Shown: in pieces, positions 10,670 to 23,600 of the stretch
Position numbering within the stretch: position 1 is the first letter of the stretch
How the letters are laid out: the number at the start of each line of letters is the position of its first letter
Position numbers and translations under genes: made by a program
Notes under the pieces: generated by a model
The model's database searches: none
Told to the model about the DNA's origin: nothing
What the model saw: the letters and a program-made list of their open reading frames with translations, nothing else
DNA from: Zeugodacus cucurbitae
Lineage: Eukaryota > Arthropoda > Insecta > Diptera > Tephritidae
Direction of reading: 5' to 3'
Assembly (NCBI RefSeq): GCF_028554725.1
Contig: NC_071669.1
Location: forward strand, 50,733,501 to 50,797,500
DNA length: 64,000 nt

Positions 10670-11140
10670 AAACCCGCCACAAAAGCACGCAAGAGAGTGA
10701 GAGAGGGGTTTATCGACCGAACGCCGTTCAACGCCTCACCTCAGTGTTGCACCTTAATTAAGCGCATAAGCTAAAATTGAATTGGCCGCCACCGCGCTGC
10801 GTGCCGTCTTCCATTAGCAGCGGCAACGACATTCCACGCCACACAACACCAAAGCTGTGAGCCGTCAGCTAGGCAACCCGGCCGCCAGCCGCGGGCGCAA
10901 GCGATGACAACGCAGCGGGGCCGGTGACAGCGTCGTTGTTTCACACGAAAATCGTTGTTTACAAACAAAGCTTTTCCAGGTCATCTTTGTTTACATCCAA
11001 CGTGAATGTGGGTCATTGTAAGCGAATGTGACGCGTCGTCGCACCGTCGACGACACGAACGCTAGCTGAACCATCAGCGTACGAGTGTGTAAACGAACGG
11101 TCGCGTACATTCGGGCATACTACAGTCGTTGTAAGTAGTA
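10670..11140 (+). promoter_or_regulatory. GC-richer island with splice donor, candidate 5' exon
   Basis: The base composition changes sharply here, with many CG dinucleotides (GTGACGCGTCGTCGCACCG, ACCGTCGACGACACGAACGC), in a setting that is otherwise AT-rich. The island ends in a strong 5' splice site, CAGTCGTT|GTAAGTAG, with GTAAGT at 11131-11136. This combination is what a transcription start plus a non-coding first exon looks like in flies. I see no TATA box and no well-placed initiator/DPE pair. The partner exon would lie to the right and is not identified. Confidence 0.35.
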
Positions 11141-13990
11141 TTTATGTATGAATCACTGCGAGTAAAGTGCCGAATGACGATAGATAAGAAAATAAAGTCA
11201 ATAATAGTAATGATGGCATCGACAATAACAACACAACCGGCAGCAACAATCGTATATATGTAGAGGTAAAGATGACGTTGTCAGTGCAATGCCGACGAGT
11301 CAGAAGTGAAGAAGTTGGAGATGAGTTGCTGCGTTCTATCTATCAGATGTAAATCCAGTTGGAAGTAATGAATTGAAACTGATTAAATCTGAAGCTCAAC
11401 TCAGAGGGCGGTATGGTAGACTGTCGTTGAAAACCGATAATTCGGTTACATAAACCCATACTGATTTTTCAATAACCTAGGTGAGAATTACAACAATGTT
11501 GGGTTTGAATCTCTATGCAATATACATTTCATAAAGCAGAATTTAGTGCGAATATTTTACTTATCTTCATATCCGCCTTCTACCTTCGTTTGGGCTCAAC
11601 TTGGATTAGGAACGGTAAGTTAGGAAGTGAAATGAGTTAAACTCTCTACTAATGGTAGTAATATTGTCTTTACTAAGGAGAGCACAGACCAGATCAATCT
11701 AATAAGACCTTTATGACGGCGAGTTGAGAAGTTTCCCCATGAAATACGTACATGTCTTTCTGAACTTCTTCATTTTCCGTAACTATTCTCTGGACGTTCT
11801 ATTGGGTTAGATTCGCCATGTTATCGTATCAATTTCATGTTGAACTTTCCAGATCTGCAACTAAAATCCAGCTGATATTTCAAAAGAATTTCTGGCTAAG
11901 AGAGCTGCAATCTCTTCTAAAGCAAGTTGCTTCACATAAAAGAATAAATTCTAAATTCAAATTATTCATCACGGAGAGGCCTTTCTCCTCTTCTGGTGAC
12001 ACCAGTTTGCACCGTATTAAATACTTTCGACGCGTAGACTCTGCATCCAAAGCACCGAATGGATTTTGTCAGAAAGTTCGCACATATCATTATTTCAATT
12101 ATAAAGACAGCTAGGTCTATGTAGCCCGAACGGAATTTACCATAAGATCACTCAAAGAGCCTCATTAAATGTTATTACTGTCCATTAAACCTTGTTCAGT
12201 ATTATTTATCGAAAAACTTTCTTACTCGGCACGAAATGACTTGACATCCATTTATAGAAAAATCGATAGTCGATTCCTTAACGTTTAGTCTAGGTGCATC
12301 TCGCTCTTTTCTGTCCATCGTCTTTCTTGCGTGGGACAAAGCTCACTTAAAAAGTTTTGGGATATGAATGTTTCCTTCATGATAAATGGTCGCTCATATT
12401 GGATAAGGTAGAAAATTGGACCCAAGAAACGAATATAATTCTGGAACAATCTGTGTAAGAGTGTGACATAGTTTCAAGGATGATGCGCATTATAATATTA
12501 CCACAGTATTGTAAGGTTTCACACGGAATCGCTTAAAGATCGATGGATGATAATGAAATTATACATCGTGACCGAAAAACACAAACAGATCTTGGTTTGT
12601 CTTGAGATGAAGTCATAGATTGATTCATTACCGTGCTTTTAAAACCAGTAGTTACTGCTTGATCTTCAGAGAATAACTCCCTTCTGTCAGTGGTTTCAAT
12701 AAATGTTTTCATATTATGATGGATGAGTCTCTTATAGAGAACTAACTAACCCTAAATGTATGCCTTTATTATCAGTGATCTGTCTTCGATAGTTTTGGAC
12801 CAATGAGAGCACAGTTTTTGGTTTGACAAAATTCAAGTTAACAATATTATTAAGTTCCGCTCTGCTTTAATCGATCTCTCTGTACACTCTGCTTTCTTAC
12901 CCATCGAGATCGAATATGTATGTTCCGAAGTATTATTATCTTAAGTCCGAAGAAGTGACCTTTTGACCCCACCAGTTTAATTAAAAAGGTTATGTGTTCT
13001 GAAGAATGTTAAAAGCCAATTTTAAAACAATTTCATAAAAATCTCAATTGGAATTTCAAAAAGCCTTAACAATTGAATAACTTCAATACTCAAGCAAACA
13101 GTATCTTCGAAAAGTCTGTATATATGTATATGAAATTGTTATGTATGTATACATATGTGTTTGTTATTAAGCGTCTATAAAATTCCCCATTGAGTGTGTT
13201 TGGAAAAATAAAAAAGAGTCGAACGCAATCTCCAACTTCGCAGTGCGGCATTCGCAAGAGCAAAAGAGACGAGGAAAACTATGCAATTTGAAAGTTATTT
13301 GTGTCAATGACAAATATGTAATTTTGATTGCTGAAACATTGCAAACACAATCAGCGATCAGCAGCAATCATAAAAGCACCAAAACACACAAAGGCAAACG
13401 GGTGAGTAACGCTAACACACACACTCTCACACATTGTACATAAATAGACTTGAGTAAATGGCAAATCAAAAGCATTTGAAAAGAAAAATTGAAAACAAAA
13501 AACCTGCCAATTGAAAATTCATTGCAATTGCAACAATACAGCAATTATAGCTGCGGTGGTGTTTGTGTGTTTGTGGCAGCGCGCTGTTGTTGCAACAACG
13601 GACATTGCAGCTATGGAAAAGCCTTGCTTGGAATGCGGTGAAGCCAATTTATTAGCGATGCTTTGGAGAATTGTGCACAAAGAGAGAGAGAGAGAGAAAG
13701 AGAGCGAGGTGCGAGCGCTGCATAAAACAAACGAACGAGTGGCAAATGGGGTTGCCATATGGTTATAATTTTTTACATGAAAAAGATAAATGATTTACTT
13801 ATCAATGACACTGCGATGGAGCTTAGTATAGGAATTTTCTGAAATAAACAATTAGATTTATTTTATATTATAGACCCACCGATAGAGTTTATATAGCTTC
13901 AGTATGTAAAATATTATGTTGGCAATTTGAATTTCGCTGCTATGTATAAAGCGCTACTGAGCTCGTATCTAATAATACACATCTTTGAAA
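11141..13990. other. no gene recognised
   Basis: Mostly AT-rich, probably intronic or intergenic. A possible donor (AACGG|GTGAGTAACG) lies at 13401 after a region of A/C-rich sequence, and a (GA)n run lies at about 13680-13700. The 98-residue frame at 11818-12114 has no recognisable domain. Confidence 0.4.
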
Positions 13991-14029
13991 GGCCTTGACA
14001 TAACCTACAATTCTCGTGACATCGCCCAG

Positions 14030-14750
14030 GAGATTGGTGCCGCATGATTTGACGCAAAAAAACCTTCTGGGCCGAATCAACGCCTGCGATATGCTGCTGA
14101 AACGGAACGAACTCGACCCAGAAAGGTTTTGCTGTGTGGTTGGTGGAATTGGAAGGGAATCGTCCACTATGAGCTACTCCCATATGACCAGACGCTTAAT
14201 TCTACCATCTACTGCGAACAACCCAGAAAGGTTTTGCTGTGTGGTTGGTGGAATTGGAAGGGAATCGTCCACTATGAGCTACTCCCATATGACCAGACGC
14301 TTAATTCTACCATCTACTGCGAACAACTGGATGGCTTGAAGTAAGCGATCGACCAGAAGCGTCCAGAATTGGCCAACAGAAAGGGTGTAGTGTTCCATCA
14401 GGACAACGCCAGACCACCCACTTCGTTGATGACTCGTCAAAAGTTACGTGAGCTCGAATGGGATGTTTTATCGCATCCACCATATAGCCCTGACATAGCG
14501 CCAAGTGATTACCACCTGTTCCTGTCCATGGCGTACGTCCTTGGTGGTGTAAATTTGAACTCTAAAGATGTTTGTGAAAAGTGGCTGTCCATGTTTTTCG
14601 CAAATAAGGAGGGGGGATTCTACGAGGGGGTATTATGAAGTTACCGTCTAGATGGAAACAGATTATCGAACGAAACCGATCACTGTAACAGTTTTTATAA
14701 AACATTGAATAAAGAGCAAAAAAAAACGGAAGGGAAATATTTTCCAACCT
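14030..14750 (+). mobile_element. mariner element, 5' and internally deleted copy
   Basis: The frames encode the C-terminal catalytic half of a mariner transposase: PHDLTQKNLLGRINACDMLL, then WWNWKGIVHYELLPYDQTLN, then VFHQDNARPPTSLMTRQKLR, then HPPYSPDIAPSDYHLFLS, ending near a KLPS-W-K-Q-I-I-E-R-N tail at 14638-14680. The second catalytic Asp (HQDNA) and third (SPDIAPSD) are present. The segment between NELDP and RKVLLC that should hold the first Asp (GDE) is deleted. A stop follows LDGLK (14342-14344) and several frame changes occur, so it is dead. It carries an exact 105-bp tandem duplication, listed separately. Confidence 0.9.
14116..14325 (+). repeat. 105-bp tandem duplication inside mariner
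   Basis: Bases 14116-14220 are repeated, as far as I can read without a mismatch, at 14221-14325. The unit covers the codons for RKVLLCGWWNWKGIVHYELL to IYCEQ and is a multiple of three (35 codons), so the reading frame is kept. The lack of divergence between the units, in an otherwise decayed copy, indicates a recent event or homogenisation. Confidence 0.95.
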
Positions 14751-14989
14751 AATATCTTAAGGTGATCAGAGGAAAAGTGAAAAAAGATTACACTTCATCA
14801 TCGATTCACATCTTTCTTGGGTTCTTTTATAATATATAAACTGATTTCAGTCTCTCCGCTTGGACCTACATATAATAAAAGACCCTCTAATATACCTACT
14901 AAATTAAATTCCTACTCAATAACACTAGTTAACTAATCCATCAAAAATAAATCTAAATTTGTCCCTCAATACTGTCTTTCCCGTTATAG

Positions 14990-15860
14990 TGAAGTGGGAT
15001 TGAGACGAGGCAGGGATATGCATATATACGAGTGGTGTCTTTTTAGAAAAATTAAACATCAAAATAGCCTTCCGATATCAAGATGGATCCGAACTAGCGG
15101 ATCGAGTGGGAGACATCAAAATCTACCTTCTTACTCCCAGATCACTGCAGTGTCATTCAAGCAGAGATTACTACAATCAAAGAAGGACTACTCTATTTTA
15201 CAAAGAGAGTGCTAACAACAACTAATATATTTATTTTTACAGACAGCCAGGCCCTTAGAATCTCTTCGAAGTTAGTCAAAGAATGTCTTGAGCTATTAAT
15301 GAGACAATCTAACTATTTCACGATAAATCTGCAATGGGTTCCAGTACATAGTGACATTCCAGGAAACTGTGAAGCGGATGTACTAGCCAGACTAGGTACT
15401 ACTTTACAAATAAATTCCGATAAAGAGAGACTATACTTGTCATTGGCCACTTATAGATTAGAGATTTTATCGATAAATATGTCAAAGACTCGGCTATATC
15501 TTGGTGAAAACAATCCCTGACCTACTCAAGAAGCAGACAGATGTGACCTGAATGGAATAAGGACGACTAAGAACTCTAGTAAGACAGGTCATTGTCTGAT
15601 TGATAAGCATACCAGTAAATTGAGGACACCATAATATTGCAGAAACTGCCCAGAGAGACAGTAGAACATCTTCCATCTTCTATGTGGATACAAGACTTTA
15701 CACAGGAAAAGAAAGACAATGCTCGGTCAGGAGATTCTTAACGATGTTTCCGAAGTGCACTTATTAAATTTGTTGGCTTGAAGAACTTTATCAATCAAGT
15801 CAAAATGGGCCTCATAAATCCATAATTGCGACGTACGACATTCACTTTACCTACCTACCT
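14990..15860 (+). mobile_element. LINE 3' end with RNase H domain
   Basis: Frame 15209-15520 contains an RNase H core: IFTDSQALRISS (catalytic Asp), then NYFTINLQWVPVHSDIPGN and CEADVLARLGT (the later acidic residue). Upstream, another frame reads VFLEKLNIKIAFRYQDGSEL, and downstream ETVEHLLCGYK is the terminal zinc-finger-like tail. This RNase H plus CCHC-like tail belongs to I/R1/LOA-type non-LTR retrotransposons. Frames change several times, so it is inactive. The 3' end runs into TTTACCTACCTACCTACG near 15850, probably the element's short-repeat tail. Confidence 0.85.
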
Positions 15861-15869
15861 ACGTTGATT

Positions 15870-17525
15870 TTTGAGGCGCGACATTTTTTACAAAAATATT
15901 TAAAAAATTCTCGATACATTTCGAATTTTTTTAAATATTTATAATTGGTTATATCAACTAATATAGTGTTAGGCCCCTACATTACCTTTCATTTATTTAA
16001 TTTATATAAATTTAATTATTCTAAAAGCTTTTTTGTTATTTGAAAAGTGATAATTCATTTAACAATTATTCGTAATCGCTAAAGTTCCGTTATATAATAT
16101 AAATAATTTAAGTGTAACAAGTGAACTGAAAACAATTAATTACCTTTAATGCGGTAACACTGTTCAAACTGGCACTACGGCAATCAAAGTGGCCAGCGTT
16201 TCTTTAAGCAGTGTTGCATGAAGGCGAATTGTTAATGAATTTTTGTTTTGAGCGGTTTTCCATTCACTAAATACTAAGTGCACATATAGTAAGTTGGCTG
16301 TTTAATTTATTTGAGATTTTTTTTAGTGTTTGTGGCAACTCAGTGAATGCAATAGAATTAAGCAAAGCCGCTCATTATGGCTTAAAAAATCCATTATGAA
16401 TGAATAAAAACAATTTTATAGGAAATTACTTGCATAGCTACGCTGTTTATTTTTAGATTTAATGGCAATATTTAATATAACTGAAAGCCTTGCGGTCGTT
16501 TTGTGTTTATTGAAAATTATAAATTTTTTGTTTGAAGTTTTTTTCCTTTATTTTTGCTAAATTGCAGGGAAAGCAAACTGTTAGTAGCGGAGTAATTAAG
16601 CTAAAATTATTTATTTGTGTGCAGATATTTCTAGTTATGATTAGGGCATGATTAAATGCGCACGCTACAGAAAAAAAGAAAAAAAACAAAAAAAAATAAA
16701 AAAAAATATTTTTCCAGTTTTTATTTGAATTATGAAACTTCAATTCGTTAGAAATCACTTTTGAATAAATATTTCTATAGAACTATGCCTGTTTGTACAG
16801 TTATTTACGCTTCAACTCGATTAGCGTAATTGCTCATTTAAATGTCGTAAATTGTGGAATTCAACATTAATAGCCGCTTCTTGCGTTCGCTCTTAGCCAC
16901 TTTATCAGCTTTGAAATTTCGTTTATTTATAACTTGTTTGGGGATTATCCAAATTTATGTTACGCATACGCACTAAATGCTACGCACAAATGAATTTCAA
17001 ATGTGCCCAGTAGAGCGTAGAGCAGCAAGCATTAAATGTGCTAAGTGTCTTTTTATGAAAGGCGAAAATAATAGCAAAATTTATAATAAAATTTTTGACT
17101 AAAAATACATTATAATAAAAAGCTGTGATTTTATTTTTAGCTTTTCAATTCAAAAAATGCCTCAAAACCACTCAGTTAGCACGAAAATAATTAAGTTAAC
17201 TAGAGTAGTGTTTTATTTATAGATAATGTTTATAACAGTAACTTTAGAAATTGCAAAATTTCTTTTTAAATTCTATTTTTAATTATCGCCTGTTATCATA
17301 TAGGGAGGATGGATCATGTGTAGAAGTTCATCATCATAGAAAGTTTTTGACCAGAAACGTTTCTTTTCCACATGGTTCAAGCCGCTCACGACTTCGGGTT
17401 TTAGACCAAGTATCCTCTGGGTAGCCAACAAACAGCAGTTTGGAGGCGAGCTAAAGTGAGAAGGCGAACCCGGTTGGGGTTTGGGACCCACCACATATAA
17501 ACAAAGTACCAACGAAAAATCAGCG
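15870..17525. other. no gene recognised
   Basis: AT-rich with A and T homopolymer runs (for example 16665-16710). GCGGTAACACTG at 16151 and GTGGCAACTCAGTG at 16332 belong to the recurring GGCAAC/GGTAAC-CTG phrase discussed in the findings. No coding signal. Confidence 0.4.
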
Positions 17526-17529
17526 TTAG

Positions 17530-18300
17530 TTCTGCTTTTTCCCGACTGGATAAGGAAACGAAGCGAATGAGTCTGGTGGTGAACGAGGACAAGACGAAAT
17601 ATTTCCCGTCATCAAACAAACAGTCAGCGCTTTAGCGGCTTGGCTCCCACGTCACTGTTGGCAGGCGTAACTTTGAAGTCGTTGATAATTTCGCCCACTT
17701 GGGAACCAGTATTAACTACACCAACAATGTCTGCCTCGAAATCCAGCGCAGAAGCACTCTTGCCAGCAGATGATACTTTGGACTGAGTAGGCAATTGAAA
17801 AGTTAAGTCCTCTCTCGACGAACCAAAATCAAGCTCTACAAGTCGCTTATCATTCCCGTCTTGCTTTACGGTGCAGAAGCTTGGACGATGTCAACATCAG
17901 ATGAGACGACACTAGGAGTTTTCGAGAGGAAAATTTTGCGTAAGATTTATGGTTCTCAGAACATTGGCAACGGCGAATACCGCAGACGATGGAACGATGA
18001 GCTGTACGAGTTATACAACAATATTGACATATTTCAGCGAATAAAAAGACAGCGGCTACGCTGACTGGTTCATGTTGTCCGAATGGACGAAAACACTCCA
18101 GCTCTGAAAGTGTTCGATGCTGTACACGCCGGAGGAAGCCGAGGAAGGGGAAGGCCTCCATTATGTTGTAGGGACCAGGTGGAAATCGACCTGGTTACAT
18201 TTGGAATCTTCAACTGGCGCCGAAATGCGAGAGAAAGAGAGGAGTGGCTATAACCGGCTAAACAGTTTCCACGCCAATCACATACATACATATCATTAAG
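17530..18300 (+). mobile_element. non-LTR retrotransposon 3' part (family A, copy 2)
   Basis: This is the longest family A copy. Joined across stops it reads FSRLDKEAKRMSLVVNEDKT, FEVVDNFAHLGTSI, IIPVLLYGAEAWTMSTSDET, RKIYGSQNIGNGEYRRRWND and DENTPALKVFDAV, then GGSRGRGRPPL. Stops occur at R*YFGLS and LR*LVHV. The non-coding end GGCTATAACCGGCTAAACAG plus CGCCAATCACATACATACAT closely matches the 44.2-kb copy, which fixes the element's 3' terminus and its CATA-repeat tail at about 18300. The 5' end is truncated, as usual for LINEs. Confidence 0.9.
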
Positions 18301-18309
18301 ATTTAAGGT

Positions 18310-20085
18310 AATTGACTTTGCTAAAATTACCATTGCGCCTAGATGTAGGCAACATAGTGCGAAGATGAAGTTGTTGCTAAGTTGTGATAGAGCTAAATAT
18401 TATTATATGAAGTACAACTTTTAAATTACAAAAACTATTTGACTCTTCTGAAGCATATCTAATCGAGATGGACTCCCAAAAAAGTTAAAACCTCGAAGAA
18501 TCAATCACGAAAAGGAAATAGTGAGTAAATGTTATCTTATAAACCTCAACCCAGATTTAGTCTAGATCTAATGTTGAAAACTGGTTAACTGGATCAAGTG
18601 TCTTTATGAAGACACAGAAAAATTATAATCTTTGAAGAATCTAAAAATTCTCATTTAAAATGGACCACAGATTCGTATTATGATCTGTGTTTCATGACTT
18701 ATCTAAGAAAACTAATATAACTGTATTTTGTCATTTATTGATCAAATGATCTGAACAGATCACATACAGTATTGTTACGAATTACAACAGCTGTGGCAAC
18801 CAGTTACCGCAGACTTTAGCCCAAATATAAAGTGATCTTCTCCCCAAAATTTTCCTACCGACACCACGCCAAATGAGTTGTGTACTTTTAAATTTAGAAC
18901 CCCAAAAAGAATCTGTTTCATCTAAATTCGTAAGTGTCTCGTCCGGTATTCCGATGGCTAAATACACCGTCACACATGTCGCCCATCAATCTTTAGCAGA
19001 AGCGTGACGTATCGTCTGGCATCGACGATCAAGGGCCAGCTGCAATGGCGGATAAACAAATACATAAAATACATGTAAGAGCAACCAAAATAGATGTGAC
19101 AAAGTAGTGGTGGCCTAAGTTTTCGAATTATTTTGTTGTTTTAATTTTTTTCTTTTTCTAAAATCACGCTATTGGTTGATGTTTTTTAGGGGCATATAGA
19201 TTTGTGTTTGCTATAAAAATCAGTTGTGCTATAAAATATTTTACTACCAAATAGATATGAATAAGATAAATTTTCCATAAACTATTATTGTAATGCAATT
19301 GAAACGAGGGTTGTTCGATAAATCGGTGAAAAAATTATAATTTTTGTTTTCTTTTTCTTGGCTTTCAAGTGAGATCCCCATTTTTCAAGGAAAAAAAATT
19401 CAAATTATGAGTTCCGAGCAACATTTTCAAGTTTTGAAGAGAGAAAGGCGTTCCAACGCTCTGAAGTGAAATTGCTTCTTCGCATATTGTCTCCTTAAGC
19501 TTTTGTTCTTTTCTTATAGACAGATAAACTAACCTTCACTGACTTATCAATCAGCCCTCCAAGGTCCAAAATTATATATGATGTGGTTAATTTTTAACTT
19601 GAAAAGTAGGTTAATAGTTTTTGAATGATTTTCCATTTGAACAGCTATTGTCCTCTTACCAAACATTTTAGTTTCTTGAAAAACAACTCATCGAAAGAAC
19701 AACTCATTGAAAGAAAACATGAAGCTGTCTAAGTGAGCTTCAATGGAATCTCATGTAGTCGTGAAAAGCTACCCCTCGACCTAACCTATCCTAATAGTCT
19801 CGAGAAGATATTTGAAAATGCTTTGAGAACGCCTTAAGTTTTGAAGACTGTGTGGGCAATCTTTAACAACTAGCCAGTCTTCTGCGGCGCTATTGATATA
19901 ATATATATATCCAAATACAAAAATCTGGGTAGACTTCAATCTTGTGAATGAATAAGACGAAGATATCGTCTTATAGCTGGTCATTGTCTTTTTTGTTGAT
20001 TACTTCTCCGGTCCGCGAAATCGTAAAGTGATTTGGAGATCGAACCTAGTTGTCTAGAATTTCAAAACATCATACTTTTAATGCA
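18310..20085. other. no gene recognised
   Basis: AT-rich, with no domain in any frame. The short frames at 18782-18973 and 19781-19984 are not recognisable. Confidence 0.4.
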
Positions 20086-20091
20086 GATTCT

Positions 20092-20680
20092 AGTCTGGGT
20101 TCATGGCCACTGCGGAATCGCGTAGAATTGTAAGGCTGATGAGCTTGCGAGGTCAGAAATGACGGACTCACTATTAGAAGCATGGAAGCATGTAGGAGCA
20201 CCGTTGTCCTATTGCGGTTTGCTAATGGACAGATGGGCCTCGGCTGAGCTGGGTAGGCGCTGGTCAGTTACCAACAAATGCGTAGTCGCTAGATCCTTTT
20301 GGCCTAAGGTAAACCGCGGTAGGTCTACCGAACTTTTCGCCCTCAGTAAACCTTACCTCTCCTTAGTCGTAGGGGTTCTTACTGCCATTGCCCCATCGGG
20401 ATCCACACTGTAAGGTTAAAAAACTTACCGGACGCCAGCTGCATGGAGGAGCTGGAATGTGCCGCCTTTGCGAGATCAAGATAGAGATTTCTTGGATCTC
20501 ACTTTTTAGAGCAGGCTCGCGAAATAAGAAATATATAAGTTAAAAATCTCTGCAGATTTGTAGTAGGTTCAGGGCGCTCCTAATTGTTAATTCTGGGGGG
20601 GTGCAGGCTTCACAAAGGACTATATTTTAAAGTCTACGTGTTTTTCCCTTTGGGAAACAGCCTTACAACCTAACCTAATG
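20092..20680 (+). mobile_element. LINE 3' end with RNase H remnant (family B)
   Basis: One frame reads ILVWVHGHCGIA then NCKADELARSEMTDSLLEAW, the end of an RNase H domain. It continues FWPKVNRGRSTELFALSKPY and LSLVVGVLT. After a frame change it reads GHCPIGIH and then NLPDASCMEELECAAFARSR, the cysteine-bearing tail. These are standard landmarks of I/R1-like elements in flies. It is interrupted by stops. The 3' end carries CAACCTAACCTAATG at about 20665-20680, a CCTAA-type tail also seen at the 28-kb copy. Confidence 0.85.
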
Positions 20681-20689
20681 CAGATTGCT

Positions 20690-23600
20690 GCTTGGCCAAA
20701 TGTCCGGAATGACTTCTAAGACCTTTGTAGAAATAAGTCTAATTAAGGGTCCAATCCTCAGTAAGCATTAACTCAAGTATCTACCGAAGACTGAAAGCTT
20801 TCTTATTTTTGGATGAACCATTTTTCTAAAGAAACGCCATACTTATGCTATTTCGTATGCAGCTGTTGAAGTAAAACTATTTTATTAAGCTCCCATAACT
20901 AAATTTAGAACACAAGTTTTACTTCAAAAACCGCGATATCTACCCTCATTCCTCCTAAAGAACAACACAGAGGGGTATCAAGTATCAGCATTGCTTAGTT
21001 TCATCAAGTAAATTATATTTAAGTTCAACTTGATTTCATTAAATGTTCGGATTTCGCACCCCTCCTACTAAACTTTCGTATTCCGGACAGCGCAGAGTCG
21101 CATTCGGTCAGCTGTCGTAACTAACTGTATCGTATAAAGCTGTGGTGTCAGCATAAGTAAGTAAGACGGTGGTGGCAGACAAAAATCGCTACGTGATTTT
21201 CTTCTTTGATGAGGTTAAACGCCAATCACTCCCCCATTTCTTGCTTTGTTTGTAGCCTCGCTACTCCCTGACTGCAACATAACAAAACTATAAATAAGTA
21301 TATTCCCTTACAATAAATTATTCCCGCCATGTGACCAGAAATAAATCATATTAAGCACCTTAGTGTTGCGTGACCTTATTTTGTTGTTGCCGCTTAACAA
21401 CGCCACCTCCGCATTTCCGCACCCTCACACCCACACCAGCATGCATTATTAAAATATCAAAGTGTCTGCAAAAAGAAATGACGCGTCTACCGAAATCCCC
21501 CACAGCTTGACAAATGCGTGCTAATGCAACTTAAGTATATGTCTTATCCGTCCATACCCTCTTACTACATAGCTAGGTGAATAGCATGCTGTGGTGTGCT
21601 GTCACCCTCCCACCAGTCACCGCGTCGTAGCTTTCACTTACAATTAATTGCTGACAACCTGATGAATACGTACGAGCAGCTGGACAAATTTTCTCTTGAA
21701 ACGAAATCACCGGAGGAAGCGCGCTGCTGGAGATTTACATATTTAGTGCGTTCTCTCTATCTCTAAATCCAAATCGCAAAAGACGAAAAGCTGCCAGAAA
21801 GTTTAAATACTTATTTCGGATTTTGTATAGGGGCCAAGTGAGCCACGAAGTGTCGCATATAAATCTCATAGAATTTACTTTTTGAAGTCATATATTTTCC
21901 GGCTGCCGGGTATGGAACCAAAAAAGCTTTGAGTCTTCCCTTAGTTAAAGCTCCACTTTTGTACTTTTGCTGCCAATTTAAGAATATAATGATTTCTTCA
22001 AGTTATGCCTTGAAGCTTTTAACCCGAAAAGGTTATTTGGCTATCCCAAAGCTTTTTAAGGCTTCTTCTGGGAATTAAAAATAATTTTCTAACTATTTAT
22101 AAATTCTATAAGTAATTATCAATATCTGTTCGAGATTATCCAAATAAATTTTAGATCCACTTGAATGAAGTCTTCAATACAGTTCGTTTGAGATTTTAAA
22201 GTGAAACTAATGTTTCAAAGAGCGCCTCAGCAGGAAAAAATCCAAATTGTGCGATATTAGAACTACATTCAGAAGTAGCCAGAGTAGTCGGAGGACTTAC
22301 AATTATAATTTGTAGAAAAAGGGATAGGCCTGCCTCTAACGGTCGAACAGAATTCGCTGATGATGTAGCCAGTTTTCTAAACTTGCGACTGAATTTCGAC
22401 AATTTTATGAAATTTTTGAAAATCTAAAGAATAATAATGAGACGACGCAATACAAAACACTCGTGATTGTTGCCTGAAGAATTGAGAGATATTTTTCCTC
22501 ATGCCCCACAACAAAGGGAGAAAACACAATGTTGGCGCAGCGTGAAATAATTGTCACTAAAAATAAGCATACATATGTATCTACCAATAACTAGGTCAAC
22601 AATTACGCAATGCACTAATCAATCAGCACTCACCGCACCGGAAAATAAATAAAGAGCATACTATATTCATATAAGTATGTACATAGATTAGGTGAGCTCA
22701 CCGAAAAGTCATAATCATAAACGATAATTACGAAATACAAATTAGCTAAGCATTAAATACATGGAGATTTCGTAAATAAATTTATCCAAACATGAGGGTG
22801 CACGGATAAGTCAGTATAATTGGTAGATAAGATATTGTTTTCTTTGTAAAGAATCCACAAATCGTTTCTTTAGATTTTGGGAAATAGTACTATCATGCGA
22901 TAGATTAATTTGCTGCAATGCTGCTCTATCTCGCTCTACTTCAAACTCACATTCACTGACCAGTTATTAAATTTACTTAAAAAGATCCGTCATACAATTT
23001 TAATAGGTCCCATATTACCTCAAAACAGTAATAGGTTCTTATGAACTCAGGCGTAGTTTACTCAGACCAATACACAAGTAATGAGCCCTCTCTTATTGAT
23101 TTTAAATTTCTGTACTTCAAGTCTAACGAGATCCATCGAAACCAGTCTTACTACTACAACGCTGAGCTCGCAAAGATCTCTCTGTCCAAATTATAGGCTA
23201 GGAGTATATCCAACCACCACATTTTGGAGCTCTTATATACCATTCGAGACTAGTGATGGACAAGTTAAGACATCAACATCATCAAATTTCGTATTTCATT
23301 CGGACTTTTGCAACCAAAATAGTTTCAGGAAGCCTTTCCTGTGGGCAGTCATAACACTAAGTATTCTAGTTTTACATTCAAAGGTTCGCGTGAACTCTTA
23401 AATAGTTGGAGACAAGTTCGCTGTGATACTAAAAGCTACTTAGTGAACATCTTAGATCTATAAGAAATCGCTTAGATGATTGGTTTTGATTTCAGGTAGT
23501 TTGTATGGGTGCTAACAAAAATATGAGGGACTTCTACAACTTCTAATCAACCTTTACAGTTAGCGTCCGAAAAGGTGTTTAACCTCACCACATGAAACCC

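Noticed and set aside
22196..22600. Possible transposase helix-turn-helix frames near 22200
   Set aside because: Only a few residues look suggestive and the frame is broken; no catalytic motif follows.
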